64,000 nucleotides of DNA from positions 1 through 64,000 of the forward strand of contig NZ_BASE01000058.1 of assembly GCF_000813125.1 (NCBI RefSeq), read 5' to 3'. Both the position numbers and the translations under genes were made by a program. Below are positions 16,814-25,046 of the stretch, one piece after another (position 1 is the stretch's first letter; every line of letters begins with the position of its first letter). Source of the DNA: Mesobacillus selenatarsenatis SF-1 (GTDB taxonomy: Bacteria > Bacillota > Bacilli > Bacillales > Cytobacillaceae). The notes under the pieces were generated by a model. The model was not told the DNA's origin. It searched no databases and worked only from the letters and a program-made list of their open reading frames with translations.

Positions 16814-17875
16814 TCAGCTCTTTTGCCTGATTCTTTCAACTACAGTGCCGATTTCATCCGGTTTTGCAAATTCTACTGGGGAAAAGCCTTTTTCGAAGGT
16901 AATGGTGTCGGCTTCGATCATGATTACATACTTTCCATTAACCTTTGCCAGATGGATGCTGTCACCGTAATCAGCCAGCAACCCTTTTACCGAAATGTGG
17001 TCAAGCTTCATTTTCAGCTCGAGTTCAGGGGTATGTTCGATAAGCTGTGCAGCGGCTTCAATGACCTGCTCGGGTTCGAAGCGTTCCTGGAGCTCGCGTT
17101 TGTCGCTGGCCGCCCAAATTTCCATTGCGTTCTCCAGCTGCTCCCGTTCTTCACTTTCTGGCTCAAATGTTTCTTCCATATGTCCGCGGACCATCTCAAT
17201 GACCTGAGTCTTAACGATTTCCGGCATCGACTGACCATACTCTACATATTTAAGGAAGTCTTCAAAATAACGTGCATGTGAGGACTGGTTGATTTTAAGT
17301 TCATTATCCTGAATCATTCCCTCTTCTGGCATATAGGGATACTGTATTGATTTCATGTTCTTAGTCGTTATCGCCATTTCCACCTGCCGGATCAATGTCG
17401 ATTCATCGGAAATAGAGGCAACCTTTGGTTCAAAATCACATTTCAGGATGAACACGAATGCATCATCAAAAAACTTGCGTAGCTTTGCTCTTGCTACGAT
17501 GAAAGCCCCTCCTCTTACTGCGCTTGTATCTACGTAGGCAATGGCGAATTTTTCACTCTCTTGCTGGAAGTCTTCCTTAGACTCCGCAAAACGGACACGA
17601 TGGAAGAGGTTGAAGTTTGGGTTGGAGGTTAAATCATGGCCCTCTTCAACGATGAAGTAGCCGAGCTTGGTGGGAACTTCATCTGTTTTTGGATGGCGAT
17701 CTACCTTGCGCTTGACGATTTTAGCGAACTCACCATCAAGAAAATCCTTTAAATGACTAGATTCATATTCTTGCTCATTCAATGTCTGGAAATGCTTATA
17801 CCTTTTATCAGCCTGCTCGCCCTTGCCTTCTACCTGTACAACATAAAATGATAAATATTGAACTTCAAATTCCAT
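16814..17875 (-). CDS. Conserved hypothetical protein (DUF3900-like)
   Basis: This 353-residue soluble protein is rich in acidic residues and has no signal peptide or membrane segment. It resembles, from memory, a Bacillus protein family annotated DUF3900; that assignment is tentative. Recognisable stretches are VQYLSFYVVQVEG at the N-terminus, SAVRGGAFIVARAKLRKFF near the middle, and a C-terminal half with several helices. The layout, an N-terminal segment and then a basic and acidic helical region, recalls nucleoid-associated-type proteins, but no function can be claimed. It has its own terminator and is separate from sbcC by 145 bp. Confidence 0.75.
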   Translation of the reverse strand: MEFEVQYLSFYVVQVEGKGEQADKRYKHFQTLNEQEYESSHLKDFLDGEFAKIVKRKVDRHPKTDEVPTKLGYFIVEEGHDLTSNPNFNLFHRVRFAESKEDFQQESEKFAIAYVDTSAVRGGAFIVARAKLRKFFDDAFVFILKCDFEPKVASISDESTLIRQVEMAITTKNMKSIQYPYMPEEGMIQDNELKINQSSHARYFEDFLKYVEYGQSMPEIVKTQVIEMVRGHMEETFEPESEEREQLENAMEIWAASDKRELQERFEPEQVIEAAAQLIEHTPELELKMKLDHISVKGLLADYGDSIHLAKVNGKYVIMIEADTITFEKGFSPVEFAKPDEIGTVVERIRQKS

Positions 17876-17982
17876 GATAAAACTCCCTGCTGACGTTTGT
17901 CTTTGTTCTTCCCTGTATAGAAGCAGACCTCAAAACAATTAGACCGGCACTTCTCGTTGTGGAGGCTGCTGAAAAATCGTTA

Positions 17983-18014
17983 AAATACAGCACCTATTTC
18001 AAGATGCTGTATTT
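17983..18014 (-). terminator. Terminator-like hairpin after sbcC
   Basis: AAATACAGCA pairs with TGCTGTATTT across a 12-nt loop. The T-rich tail on the minus strand is interrupted, so efficiency is uncertain. Confidence 0.5.
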
Positions 18015-18020
18015 CTCAGT

Positions 18021-21000
18021 TTAATTCATTAAATGAAATTCTGTTTTACTTCCGGTTTGGGTGGATATGACCTCGAGCCTTGCGTCGATCCGTTCCTTTA
18101 GCTCTGGTACATGGGAAATGATTCCTACAAGTCGGCCGCTGCTCTGGATATCGATTAATGCTTCTATGGCCTGGTCTAGGGACTCTGGATCAAGGGTTCC
18201 GAAGCCTTCATCGATGAACATTGTCTCTAATGAAACTCCACCTGCGTAATTCTGGACAACATCGGCCAATCCCAGGGCAAGTGATAACGCCGCCTTGAAG
18301 CTTTCTCCGCCAGACAATGTCTTTACATGGCGCTCCTGTCCGGTATATGCATCCAGAACCAATAGCTCCAATCCACTCTGTACATTGCCTTTTGAACGAT
18401 CAGTCTTTCGTAATAATCGGTATCGTCCGCTCGTCATCTTGTTGAGTCTTACATTAGCCTCTGCAAGAATATCATCAAGGAAAGCTGCCAGGACAAAGCG
18501 CTCGAACGTAATCCTGTATGTGTTCTGGCCTTTTGAAATCTCGAATAAATGGCCGACTAACTTGTATTTTTCCTCAAGCAACTTCATCTGCTCATTCAAA
18601 GAGTCTACCTGCTCCAGAATAGATTGATTATCGCGTTTTTTTAGATTTAAATCCTGGTATGCTTCGTCTGTTTCTTTAATTATTTTATTTAATTGTGCGA
18701 ATTCTGATTGAAGTGTTTCCATATCTGGCTTCCTGACATCTTTTAGCATATCAGACAGCTCTGCGAAACGATCCGTTACTGATCTGACCTCTTCCCGATA
18801 ATTCAAGATGTCGGCATCAAGCTGTTGAATAGCCTGTTCTGATATTTTCGCCTGGTGATAGGCCTGATAGTTTTCAAAGCCCTGGGATGTCATATTGTTT
18901 TTGAATGTTTCGCGCTCGGCTGTCAATTGCGAATCTATTTCCTTCAATCTCTTTTCGGCCTCTTCACTCCGTGCTTTTTCGGTTCCCAGAAGTTCTTTCG
19001 CTTCCTGATAATTTTTGCGGGCCTGCTCCAGTTCTTCATCAAGCTGCTTCTGTAAGAGTCGTGCTGATTTCAATTTCGATTCGAATACTTGCAGTGAGCG
19101 CAGTTGTTCAGGTATTTTCCCTGTTATTCTCTCCAGGGTGGTTTTCTTTTCTGTATACTGGATCATCAGGCTTTGATAGCTTCCGTCGATAGCTTTCAGC
19201 TGCTTATTCAGCTTTTCTCTATCGTCTTCAAACCTTTTGATTTCAGATTTGATTTTATCCAATGCTTTTATTTTTACCGAATACTGTTTCTGCTCATTTT
19301 GGAGCTTTTCAATATCACTTTCAGTCAGGAGTACGGCATCAGCTAACTGGCCGACATCTAAGTCAGGCCGGAATTTGACGACCTCAGCCATCATTTCTTC
19401 TCCTGTTTCAATCATAGACCTTAATGTCGTATCTGTTTCAATATAAGACTTTTCAGCAGCGCTCTTCTCTTTTTCAACACCAGTGATCTGCTCCCGTGCA
19501 GCTTTCAGATCTTCTTCGGTCGGGATAAAACCTTCTGTTGCTTTCGCGGGTTCAGGATGATCCTCTGATCCGCAAACTGGGCAAGCGCCACCTTCATGCA
19601 GAGATGCAGCCAAAACAGCAGCCTGTGAATGCAGCCATTTTTGCTCAAGAGCTTCTACTGCGGCTTTGGCATCATTCAGTCTGGAAACAGCTTGGTTAAA
19701 CTGACCTTTGCGGGTTTCAAAACTCGACCGAACCTGTTTGACTTTCTGATTGTGGTTGCCGAGCCTTTTCAGCTTGTCCAATTCAAGCAGCAGCTTTTCC
19801 AATTTCCGGTCATTCTCCAGATAAGTAATCTGCGCCTTTTCGGCATCTTCCTTTTCTGTAAGCAAGACTTTAAGCCGCTCTTCAGTTGACTTAAGCTTGG
19901 CTTCATTGTTCTCCCGGTTCTGTACCGATGATTCCAGTGCTTGTTTTAGCTCTGCAAACTGTGCAGCTATGCTGGCGAATGCATGGACATCTTCGTTCAT
20001 ATTTTCAAGGCTGTTAACCTGTTCAGCAGCTGCTTTTCGCTCAGGTTCCCGATCAATTTGTTTCTGGTGTTCTTTTTCGGCTGCTGTGAGTCTTGCTGTT
20101 AATTGTTCAATTCGCTTCGTGATCACACTTACCTGGTTTGTTATACTGTCCAGGTCGGCCTTAAGTCGGTGGCAAAGCTGTTCCTGTGCATTCAGAAGGG
20201 CTGCTTTTTTTGCAAGCAAAGTTTGTTTTTCTTTTTCTTCAAAAAGATCCTTTTGGGCTTCAAGCTTTTCCTTTGTGATCTTCAAGGTTTCTAGTGTTTG
20301 GATTTGTTTTAAGGTTGCTTCCGCTTCGAACAAACGCTGCTGCATTTTATCACGGTCCAGCTGAAGCTTTTCACGGTCTTTATTCAACTTTTCAAGTTTT
20401 GTTTCCATTGCGCCAATTTCTACTTTCAAAAGCGGGAGGATCAGGACATCATTTGTACTGCCGGCTTCAACATAACCCTTCAATTCTTCATTTTCGACAG
20501 CCTTGATGCTGCGAAGGGCTGAATTCCTTTTATCAACCTGGTCCTCAACCGATTTTTTCAGGACAGTTGCTTCTTCTCTAAGTTTTTCTTCTACTCTTTT
20601 ATAGATTTCCGTATGGAAAAGTCTTTGCAGTATGACTTCCTTTTCTTTACTGTCCGACGTTAGAAGCTTACGGAATTCTCCCTGGGGAATCATCAGAATC
20701 TGTCGGAATTGATTGCTGTCGATGATCATGATTTCCTTGATCTTTTCATCCACTTCGCGAACATTTGAAGCAAGCAGCTGCAGTTCTCCGTTTTCGTCAA
20801 TTAAAAATAATTCTGCTTTTGCACCGACAGTTGTCGTGCCTTCGCCAGACTTCTTTTTTCTTTCCTGCTGCGGTGATCTGGTAATCTGATAAGTCTTTTG
20901 ACGCAATGAAAATTCAAGCGTAACTTCAGTCAACAACTCATCATCCGCAAACTGGCTTCGCAAGTCGGAACCATTCCGGTCCTCACCGCTTGCCTTGCCG

Positions 21001-21158
21001 TAAATCGCATAACTGATACCATCAAAAATGGTTGTCTTTCCGGAACCAGTTTTACCGGAAATGACAAACATCGTCCGGTTTTCAAGCTGCCTGAAATCAA
21101 TCGTTTCCGCACCGGCATATGGCCCGAAAGCTTGCATCGTCAGTTTCAGAGGTTTCAT
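18021..21158 (-). CDS. sbcC: Nuclease SbcCD subunit C (SMC-like ATPase)
   Basis: This 1045-residue SbcC/Rad50 homologue forms, with SbcD, an ATP-dependent nuclease that opens hairpins and processes blocked DNA ends. The order is: N-terminal Walker A GKTGSGKTTIFDG, a coiled-coil arm, the zinc hook ACPVCGSEDHPEP near residue 520, a second coiled-coil arm, the signature LSGGESFKAALSLALGLAD, and Walker B MFIDEGFGTLDPES. The length is normal for Firmicutes. The start overlaps the sbcD stop by 4 nt (ATGA), a sign of coupled translation. The promoter region upstream of sbcD carries a LexA-like box. Confidence 0.97.
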   Translation of the reverse strand: MKPLKLTMQAFGPYAGAETIDFRQLENRTMFVISGKTGSGKTTIFDGISYAIYGKASGEDRNGSDLRSQFADDELLTEVTLEFSLRQKTYQITRSPQQERKKKSGEGTTTVGAKAELFLIDENGELQLLASNVREVDEKIKEIMIIDSNQFRQILMIPQGEFRKLLTSDSKEKEVILQRLFHTEIYKRVEEKLREEATVLKKSVEDQVDKRNSALRSIKAVENEELKGYVEAGSTNDVLILPLLKVEIGAMETKLEKLNKDREKLQLDRDKMQQRLFEAEATLKQIQTLETLKITKEKLEAQKDLFEEKEKQTLLAKKAALLNAQEQLCHRLKADLDSITNQVSVITKRIEQLTARLTAAEKEHQKQIDREPERKAAAEQVNSLENMNEDVHAFASIAAQFAELKQALESSVQNRENNEAKLKSTEERLKVLLTEKEDAEKAQITYLENDRKLEKLLLELDKLKRLGNHNQKVKQVRSSFETRKGQFNQAVSRLNDAKAAVEALEQKWLHSQAAVLAASLHEGGACPVCGSEDHPEPAKATEGFIPTEEDLKAAREQITGVEKEKSAAEKSYIETDTTLRSMIETGEEMMAEVVKFRPDLDVGQLADAVLLTESDIEKLQNEQKQYSVKIKALDKIKSEIKRFEDDREKLNKQLKAIDGSYQSLMIQYTEKKTTLERITGKIPEQLRSLQVFESKLKSARLLQKQLDEELEQARKNYQEAKELLGTEKARSEEAEKRLKEIDSQLTAERETFKNNMTSQGFENYQAYHQAKISEQAIQQLDADILNYREEVRSVTDRFAELSDMLKDVRKPDMETLQSEFAQLNKIIKETDEAYQDLNLKKRDNQSILEQVDSLNEQMKLLEEKYKLVGHLFEISKGQNTYRITFERFVLAAFLDDILAEANVRLNKMTSGRYRLLRKTDRSKGNVQSGLELLVLDAYTGQERHVKTLSGGESFKAALSLALGLADVVQNYAGGVSLETMFIDEGFGTLDPESLDQAIEALIDIQSSGRLVGIISHVPELKERIDARLEVISTQTGSKTEFHLMN

Positions 21159-22300
21159 TTTTGTCCCTCCTCCTTCAATACTTTGCCTATCACATCTGTC
21201 ATTACACCTCGTTTATCTTCAGTAAATTCGCTTGTTGTCATTTCCTTGTAAAACTGCTCGAAAAGATTTAGCTCGGACTTTTTTTCTTCCCTGATCGAGT
21301 TGAAGTGCTGCTTATCCTTTTGATCAATGGATTCAATTTTACGATCAAGATGAAGGACATTTGGGAAGACCTGACGCAGCTTGCCCATTGGGTCGATTAT
21401 GGCTCCATCGTCAAGCAAAGTTACTTTTAAATAATCATTTATATTTTCTTTTTCATAAAAGGCAGGATCCAGAAGCTGTTCCAGATGGCCTTCCAATTCA
21501 CGCATATCCTGCTTCGGTTTCAGGGTCCTGTAACGCATTTCAAAACTGCCGTTTTCGTTCATTTCAACGATTGTAATCGATTTGCGCTGTTTAGCCTCTG
21601 AAAAAGAGTATTTTAATAGGGAGCCTGAGTATTTTATTTTGTCATGTTTGATTGCGTCTGGGCTATGGAGATGGCCGAGTGCAGTGAATGCAAATGGGTC
21701 AAACAGGTCCTGGGTGACACAGCCTGATCCACCGACCGATAATGAACGCTCTGAATCGCTTGAGTCGCCACCGAGAACGAAAGCATGTCCAACAAAAACA
21801 TTTGCTTCGTCAGGATTCAGGTTTTTTTCAATTTTGCCGATCACGGCCTTCATCGCGTCCTGATGGGAGTGGATTGAAGAATCGTCAAGCATATGGCGGA
21901 CGACACCAGGTTCAGCATAAGGAATCAGGTAAAAATTGACCCCATTTATATGCACTGGCCTAAAGTCGTTCGTCATTTTTCCGGTAAGGTAAAAATGATT
22001 ATGGCGGTACCATGAGCTGCCAAATGATAGACGTTCTGCACTGTCGTGGTTCCCTGCAATCGCTACAACAGGCGTGTTCAGTTCCACGTTGATTTTGAAT
22101 AGCACTTCGTCAAGAAGCTCTACTGCATCAGTTGGCGGTACGGACCTGTCGTATAGATCCCCTGCAATTACAACAGCATCAGGTTGTTCTTCTGCGACAA
22201 GCTCAATAAATTGATTCAATACCTCTCTCTGGTCTTCGGTCATGTACATTCCGTGGACAAGCTTTCCGAGATGCCAGTCACCTGTATGAATAAATTTCAT
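21155..22300 (-). CDS. sbcD: Nuclease SbcCD subunit D
   Basis: This 381-residue Mre11-family nuclease carries all phosphodiesterase motifs: GDWHLGK, GDLYDR, AGNHDSAERL, GHAFVLGG and ALGHLH. It pairs with SbcC, encoded directly downstream with a 4-nt overlap. The ATG follows GGGGGGAT. In B. subtilis sbcDC follows addAB; here addAB is absent upstream and the pair has its own promoters facing an rsbR-like gene. One promoter contains a LexA-like operator, pointing to DNA-damage induction. Confidence 0.97.
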   Translation of the reverse strand: MKFIHTGDWHLGKLVHGMYMTEDQREVLNQFIELVAEEQPDAVVIAGDLYDRSVPPTDAVELLDEVLFKINVELNTPVVAIAGNHDSAERLSFGSSWYRHNHFYLTGKMTNDFRPVHINGVNFYLIPYAEPGVVRHMLDDSSIHSHQDAMKAVIGKIEKNLNPDEANVFVGHAFVLGGDSSDSERSLSVGGSGCVTQDLFDPFAFTALGHLHSPDAIKHDKIKYSGSLLKYSFSEAKQRKSITIVEMNENGSFEMRYRTLKPKQDMRELEGHLEQLLDPAFYEKENINDYLKVTLLDDGAIIDPMGKLRQVFPNVLHLDRKIESIDQKDKQHFNSIREEKKSELNLFEQFYKEMTTSEFTEDKRGVMTDVIGKVLKEEGQK

Positions 22301-22371
22301 GCAAATCCCCCCTGTTTCTTATGAAGTTATCTATTTAAATAATTTTTAAAAGCCAATTTGACAATGCTACT

Positions 22372-22377
22372 ATTATA
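22372..22377 (-). promoter_or_regulatory. Extended -10 box upstream of sbcD
   Basis: On the minus strand TGTTATAAT is a perfect TATAAT with the extended TG element, 72 bp before the sbcD start codon. No good -35 box is visible at 17 bp, which is tolerated with an extended -10. Confidence 0.5.
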
Positions 22378-22418
22378 ACAAACTCAAAAATTTAGTGGGC
22401 ACTCAAAAAAAGGAAAGA

Positions 22419-22448
22419 TTTATAGAACATTTGTTCTAATTCTATCAA
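22419..22448 (-). promoter_or_regulatory. sbcDC promoter with LexA-type SOS box in the spacer
   Basis: On the minus strand TTGATA is followed after 18 bp by TATAAA. The spacer contains GAACAAATGTTC, a perfect palindrome fitting the Gram-positive LexA/DinR consensus GAAC-N4-GTTC. Binding of LexA there would occlude the polymerase. Confidence 0.65.
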
Positions 22449-22519
22449 CATTCTCTTTAAAATCTACCTGAAATTTCCACAAGTTTAGTCTGTAGGGATA
22501 ACTTTTAGTGATTTGAAAT

Positions 22520-22548
22520 TTGACTTTTCAGTTCATGTTTTTCACAAT
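22520..22548 (+). promoter_or_regulatory. Sigma-A promoter of the rsbR-like gene
   Basis: TTGACT, 17-bp spacer, CACAAT; the start codon is 35 bp downstream. Confidence 0.5.
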
Positions 22549-22583
22549 AGAGGTAACGACTAATCAAAAAAGCAGGGATTAAA

Positions 22584-23426
22584 ATGGATACAAAAACAGA
22601 GGCGTTATACAAGTTTCTTGTCGACAATGCCACTAATTTTACCGATGACTGGCTAAAACGCCAGCGGGTTATTAAGGGATCAGATTACTCTGCTGACGCT
22701 CCGCCAGAAGTAATGGGCAGAGTAAAGGAACAGAATTCAAATTATGTTCGTCTTGTGGCTAAATCGCTTTTCCAGACTGAGGAAGAGATGAAGGAAACGA
22801 TTTCTGCCTGGACGAGCCAGACTGCAGCAGACCGGATTAAATCTAAAACTGACCTGACAGAAGTCGCTTGGAATTCAGGAGTTTTCCGCCGGGTATATTG
22901 GGAATACGTTCAAAAGTTCGTAAAACAGGCGGAAATGGAGATAACTCTGGACGACGTTTTTTCATGGGAAGCAAAAATTAATTATACTCTTGATTATGTC
23001 TTTGAAAGTTTTATAGTTGTTTTTATGGAAATCCTTATGAATCGATTAGCCTCTCAAGCAACTCTAATTAAAGAATTGAGCGCACCAGTCATTAGCTTGA
23101 CAAAGGAAGTCGGTCTTCTGCCATTGATTGGTGAAATCGATACAACGAGAGCAAAAGGCTTGATGGAATCAACTCTTACACAAAGTATCGATGCCAGAAT
23201 CAATACTTTGATAGTGGATCTTTCAGGAGTGGTGATGGTTGATACGATGGTTGCCCATCAAATCTTCAAGCTTATGGATGCTTTAAAGCTGCTTGGCGTT
23301 CAAACCATCGTAACAGGAATCCGGCCAGAGGTTGCACAAACAGCTGTCCAGCTGGGAATTGATTTTTCAGATATTATGACAGAAGGTAATTTGCAGAATG
23401 TAATCAAAAAATTCATCCAAAGTTAA
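22584..23426 (+). CDS. RsbR-family stressosome protein
   Basis: This 280-residue protein resembles the RsbR paralogues, closest in length and N-terminus to RsbRD (YqhA). An N-terminal non-haem globin-like helical domain (about 1-160) is followed by a C-terminal STAS domain (about 165-280). The two threonines phosphorylated by RsbT in the family are present: Thr187/Thr188 in GEIDTTRAKGLMEST and Thr221 in VVMVDTMVAHQ. Stressosomes integrate environmental signals to activate sigma-B or other outputs. It is an isolated gene here with its own promoter and terminator, with no rsbS, rsbT or rsbU alongside. Confidence 0.9.
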   Translation: MDTKTEALYKFLVDNATNFTDDWLKRQRVIKGSDYSADAPPEVMGRVKEQNSNYVRLVAKSLFQTEEEMKETISAWTSQTAADRIKSKTDLTEVAWNSGVFRRVYWEYVQKFVKQAEMEITLDDVFSWEAKINYTLDYVFESFIVVFMEILMNRLASQATLIKELSAPVISLTKEVGLLPLIGEIDTTRAKGLMESTLTQSIDARINTLIVDLSGVVMVDTMVAHQIFKLMDALKLLGVQTIVTGIRPEVAQTAVQLGIDFSDIMTEGNLQNVIKKFIQS

Positions 23427-23427
23427 A

Positions 23428-23450
23428 AGCCTGCTACCCACTAGCAGGCT
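23428..23450 (+). terminator. Bidirectional terminator between rsbR-like and 23460 genes
   Basis: AGCCTGCTA / TAGCAGGCT forms a 9-bp stem with a 5-nt loop. T runs follow on the plus strand and A-rich sequence precedes it, so both convergent genes can use it. Confidence 0.85.
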
Positions 23451-23459
23451 TTTTCATAT

Positions 23460-24416
23460 TTAAGATGAGCAACCTCCGCCACAGCTTGAACAACTGCTGC
23501 CGGAACAGCTGTGGCCGCCTCCATCATTATGTGAATCATTTATGTCGCCTGATCCGCAGAAAACGGCACTGCAGCCTGATGTTCCTTGGACCTGGTGTGA
23601 ATAAGCGTAGGCTTGAGCATAGTCCCAGTATTCATCAAAGTAATAGAAAGAATAAAACACCATTACCAGGCTCAGTCCTGATAGGTCACCAAAAAGTCCT
23701 GGCCTTTCAAAAGACCCTTTTCTATCAACATTGTACATTTCTTGCGCTTTTTTTAGTTGTGACCTCAGCTGTTTGATTAAATAATTCACCAGCTCCTGAT
23801 TATCATCAGTAACGATGAAGAATTGCTGTTTCAGCTCATCGTCACTAAGTGAACCGATTTTTTGGAGTAGCTGCTGATCAAGTGGATAATGGAAAAAGTC
23901 TCCCCAGGTCTGCCATGTGTATTCTGTTATTTCAAAAAGCTGAGCGAACACCCAATCAAAGAAAGCCCGTTGCTGTGGTGCTGGTTCCGGTTCCAAGTTC
24001 GGCGTATGATGAAGCATTTTGCCAAGGTATTTTTCACTAAAAGCTTCATATTGCTTCGTGAACATCAGCATCTCATGCCAAATCTCATCGACCTTGCTGC
24101 TGAACATTGGCGTGCTTTTAATAAACGAATTAAGGAAAAAATATCGTTTTAATTCAAATAGACGCCATTCAAATTCATCATCTGAAATCTCGGGATGTTC
24201 GCTTAAAAAACGGAGTTTCACTTGATTTATAAACTCATAAGAAAGAGATTTCTCTAATTTATTCAAGATAGCAGAAGCCGGCACATCATCCAGTAAGCCA
24301 AGGTGGTCCGGGATGTTCTCTTTCAATAAAACTTTCTTTTTGCTTCCATTGCCGGAAAAATAAACAATGGCAAAGAGTATCCCTGCTCCAGCCGCGATTG
24401 TTAAGAAGACACCCAT
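23460..24416 (-). CDS. Membrane-anchored GRDP-like protein with Cys-rich tail
   Basis: This 318-residue protein starts with one transmembrane helix (about residues 2-22). The middle contains VDEIWHEMLMFTKQYEAF followed by MLHHTP, which resembles the glycine-rich-domain-containing protein (GRDP/DUF1399) motif of Trp-His and HH-x-P. A hydrophobic stretch lies near residues 240-256. The C-terminus is Gly, Ser and Cys rich, with about eight cysteines in the last 45 residues (GCSAVFCGSG, CSGSSCSSCGGGCSS). The ATG at 24416 follows GAGGTG; the GTG at 24431 overlaps the ribosome site. Function is unknown; the Cys cluster could bind metal or form disulfides outside the cell. Confidence 0.8.
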   Translation of the reverse strand: MGVFLTIAAGAGILFAIVYFSGNGSKKKVLLKENIPDHLGLLDDVPASAILNKLEKSLSYEFINQVKLRFLSEHPEISDDEFEWRLFELKRYFFLNSFIKSTPMFSSKVDEIWHEMLMFTKQYEAFSEKYLGKMLHHTPNLEPEPAPQQRAFFDWVFAQLFEITEYTWQTWGDFFHYPLDQQLLQKIGSLSDDELKQQFFIVTDDNQELVNYLIKQLRSQLKKAQEMYNVDRKGSFERPGLFGDLSGLSLVMVFYSFYYFDEYWDYAQAYAYSHQVQGTSGCSAVFCGSGDINDSHNDGGGHSCSGSSCSSCGGGCSS

Positions 24417-24508
24417 TTTTATACACCTCACCTTGTGGAATAGTTGTTACCGGATATTACGTTTTTCATAATGGAAAGGTTTCAAAATAATTGGAAATTT
24501 CGGTACAT

Positions 24509-24534
24509 AAAAAGCCCAGCCAGATGGCTGAGCT
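24509..24534 (-). terminator. Terminator of the cold-shock gene
   Basis: AGCTCAGCC / GGCTGGGCT forms a 9-bp stem with one U-G pair and a 4-nt loop, followed by five T on the minus strand. Confidence 0.85.
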
Positions 24535-24552
24535 ATAAGATCAAATTAAGAA

Positions 24553-24753
24553 TTATAGTTTAGTAACGTTAGCAGCTTGTGGTCCGCGAGCACCTTCCAC
24601 AACCTCGAAAGATACTTCCTGGCCTTCTTCTAATGTTTTGAAACCTTCTGTTTGAATAGCAGAGTAATGTACGAAAACATCATTGCCGTCTTCAGCTTCG
24701 ATGAATCCAAAACCCTTTTCCGCATTGAACCATTTAACTTTACCGTTTTTCAT
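24553..24753 (-). CDS. Cold-shock protein, CspA/CspB family
   Basis: This 66-residue single cold-shock domain binds single-stranded RNA and DNA and acts as an RNA chaperone. RNP1 (KGFGFIEAE) and RNP2 (DVFVHYSAI) are intact. The ATG at 24753 follows AGGAGG. The in-frame extension to 24804 is untranslated leader. The promoter at 24907-24935 implies a leader of about 145 nt, as expected for Csp mRNAs whose leader structure changes with temperature. Confidence 0.96.
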   Translation of the reverse strand: MKNGKVKWFNAEKGFGFIEAEDGNDVFVHYSAIQTEGFKTLEEGQEVSFEVVEGARGPQAANVTKL

Positions 24754-24906
24754 GTGAAAAATCCTCCTAGATCGGCCGAACAAGCCATGATTAAAATTTA
24801 GCAAATCACAACGACTAGTTCCTCATACATGACCTATTCAAACGTCTTCAAACATTAGAATAAGCAAATTGCAAAGTGCCTAATACGTGTGCAATCAGCT
24901 AATTTC

Positions 24907-24935
24907 AATATAGCAACGATGGATTTTATTGTCAA
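24907..24935 (-). promoter_or_regulatory. Strong sigma-A promoter of the cold-shock gene
   Basis: On the minus strand a perfect TTGACA, 17-bp spacer and TATATT. It predicts a 5' leader of about 145 nt before the csp ATG. Confidence 0.8.
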
Positions 24936-25046
24936 CAAAAGACAAACCTGACAATCTGTTAAAAGTGGATTATTTTCTGGCAGGAGCTTTCTAGTGAGAA
25001 ATGTTGTAAAAAACCAGTACCACACGCATGCTTTGGAAGGATCTTG

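Noticed and set aside
19897-20364. 155-residue plus-strand frame inside sbcC
   Set aside because: It is antisense to a strongly coding coiled-coil region, Cys/Ser-rich in translation and without a ribosome site; a shadow of sbcC.
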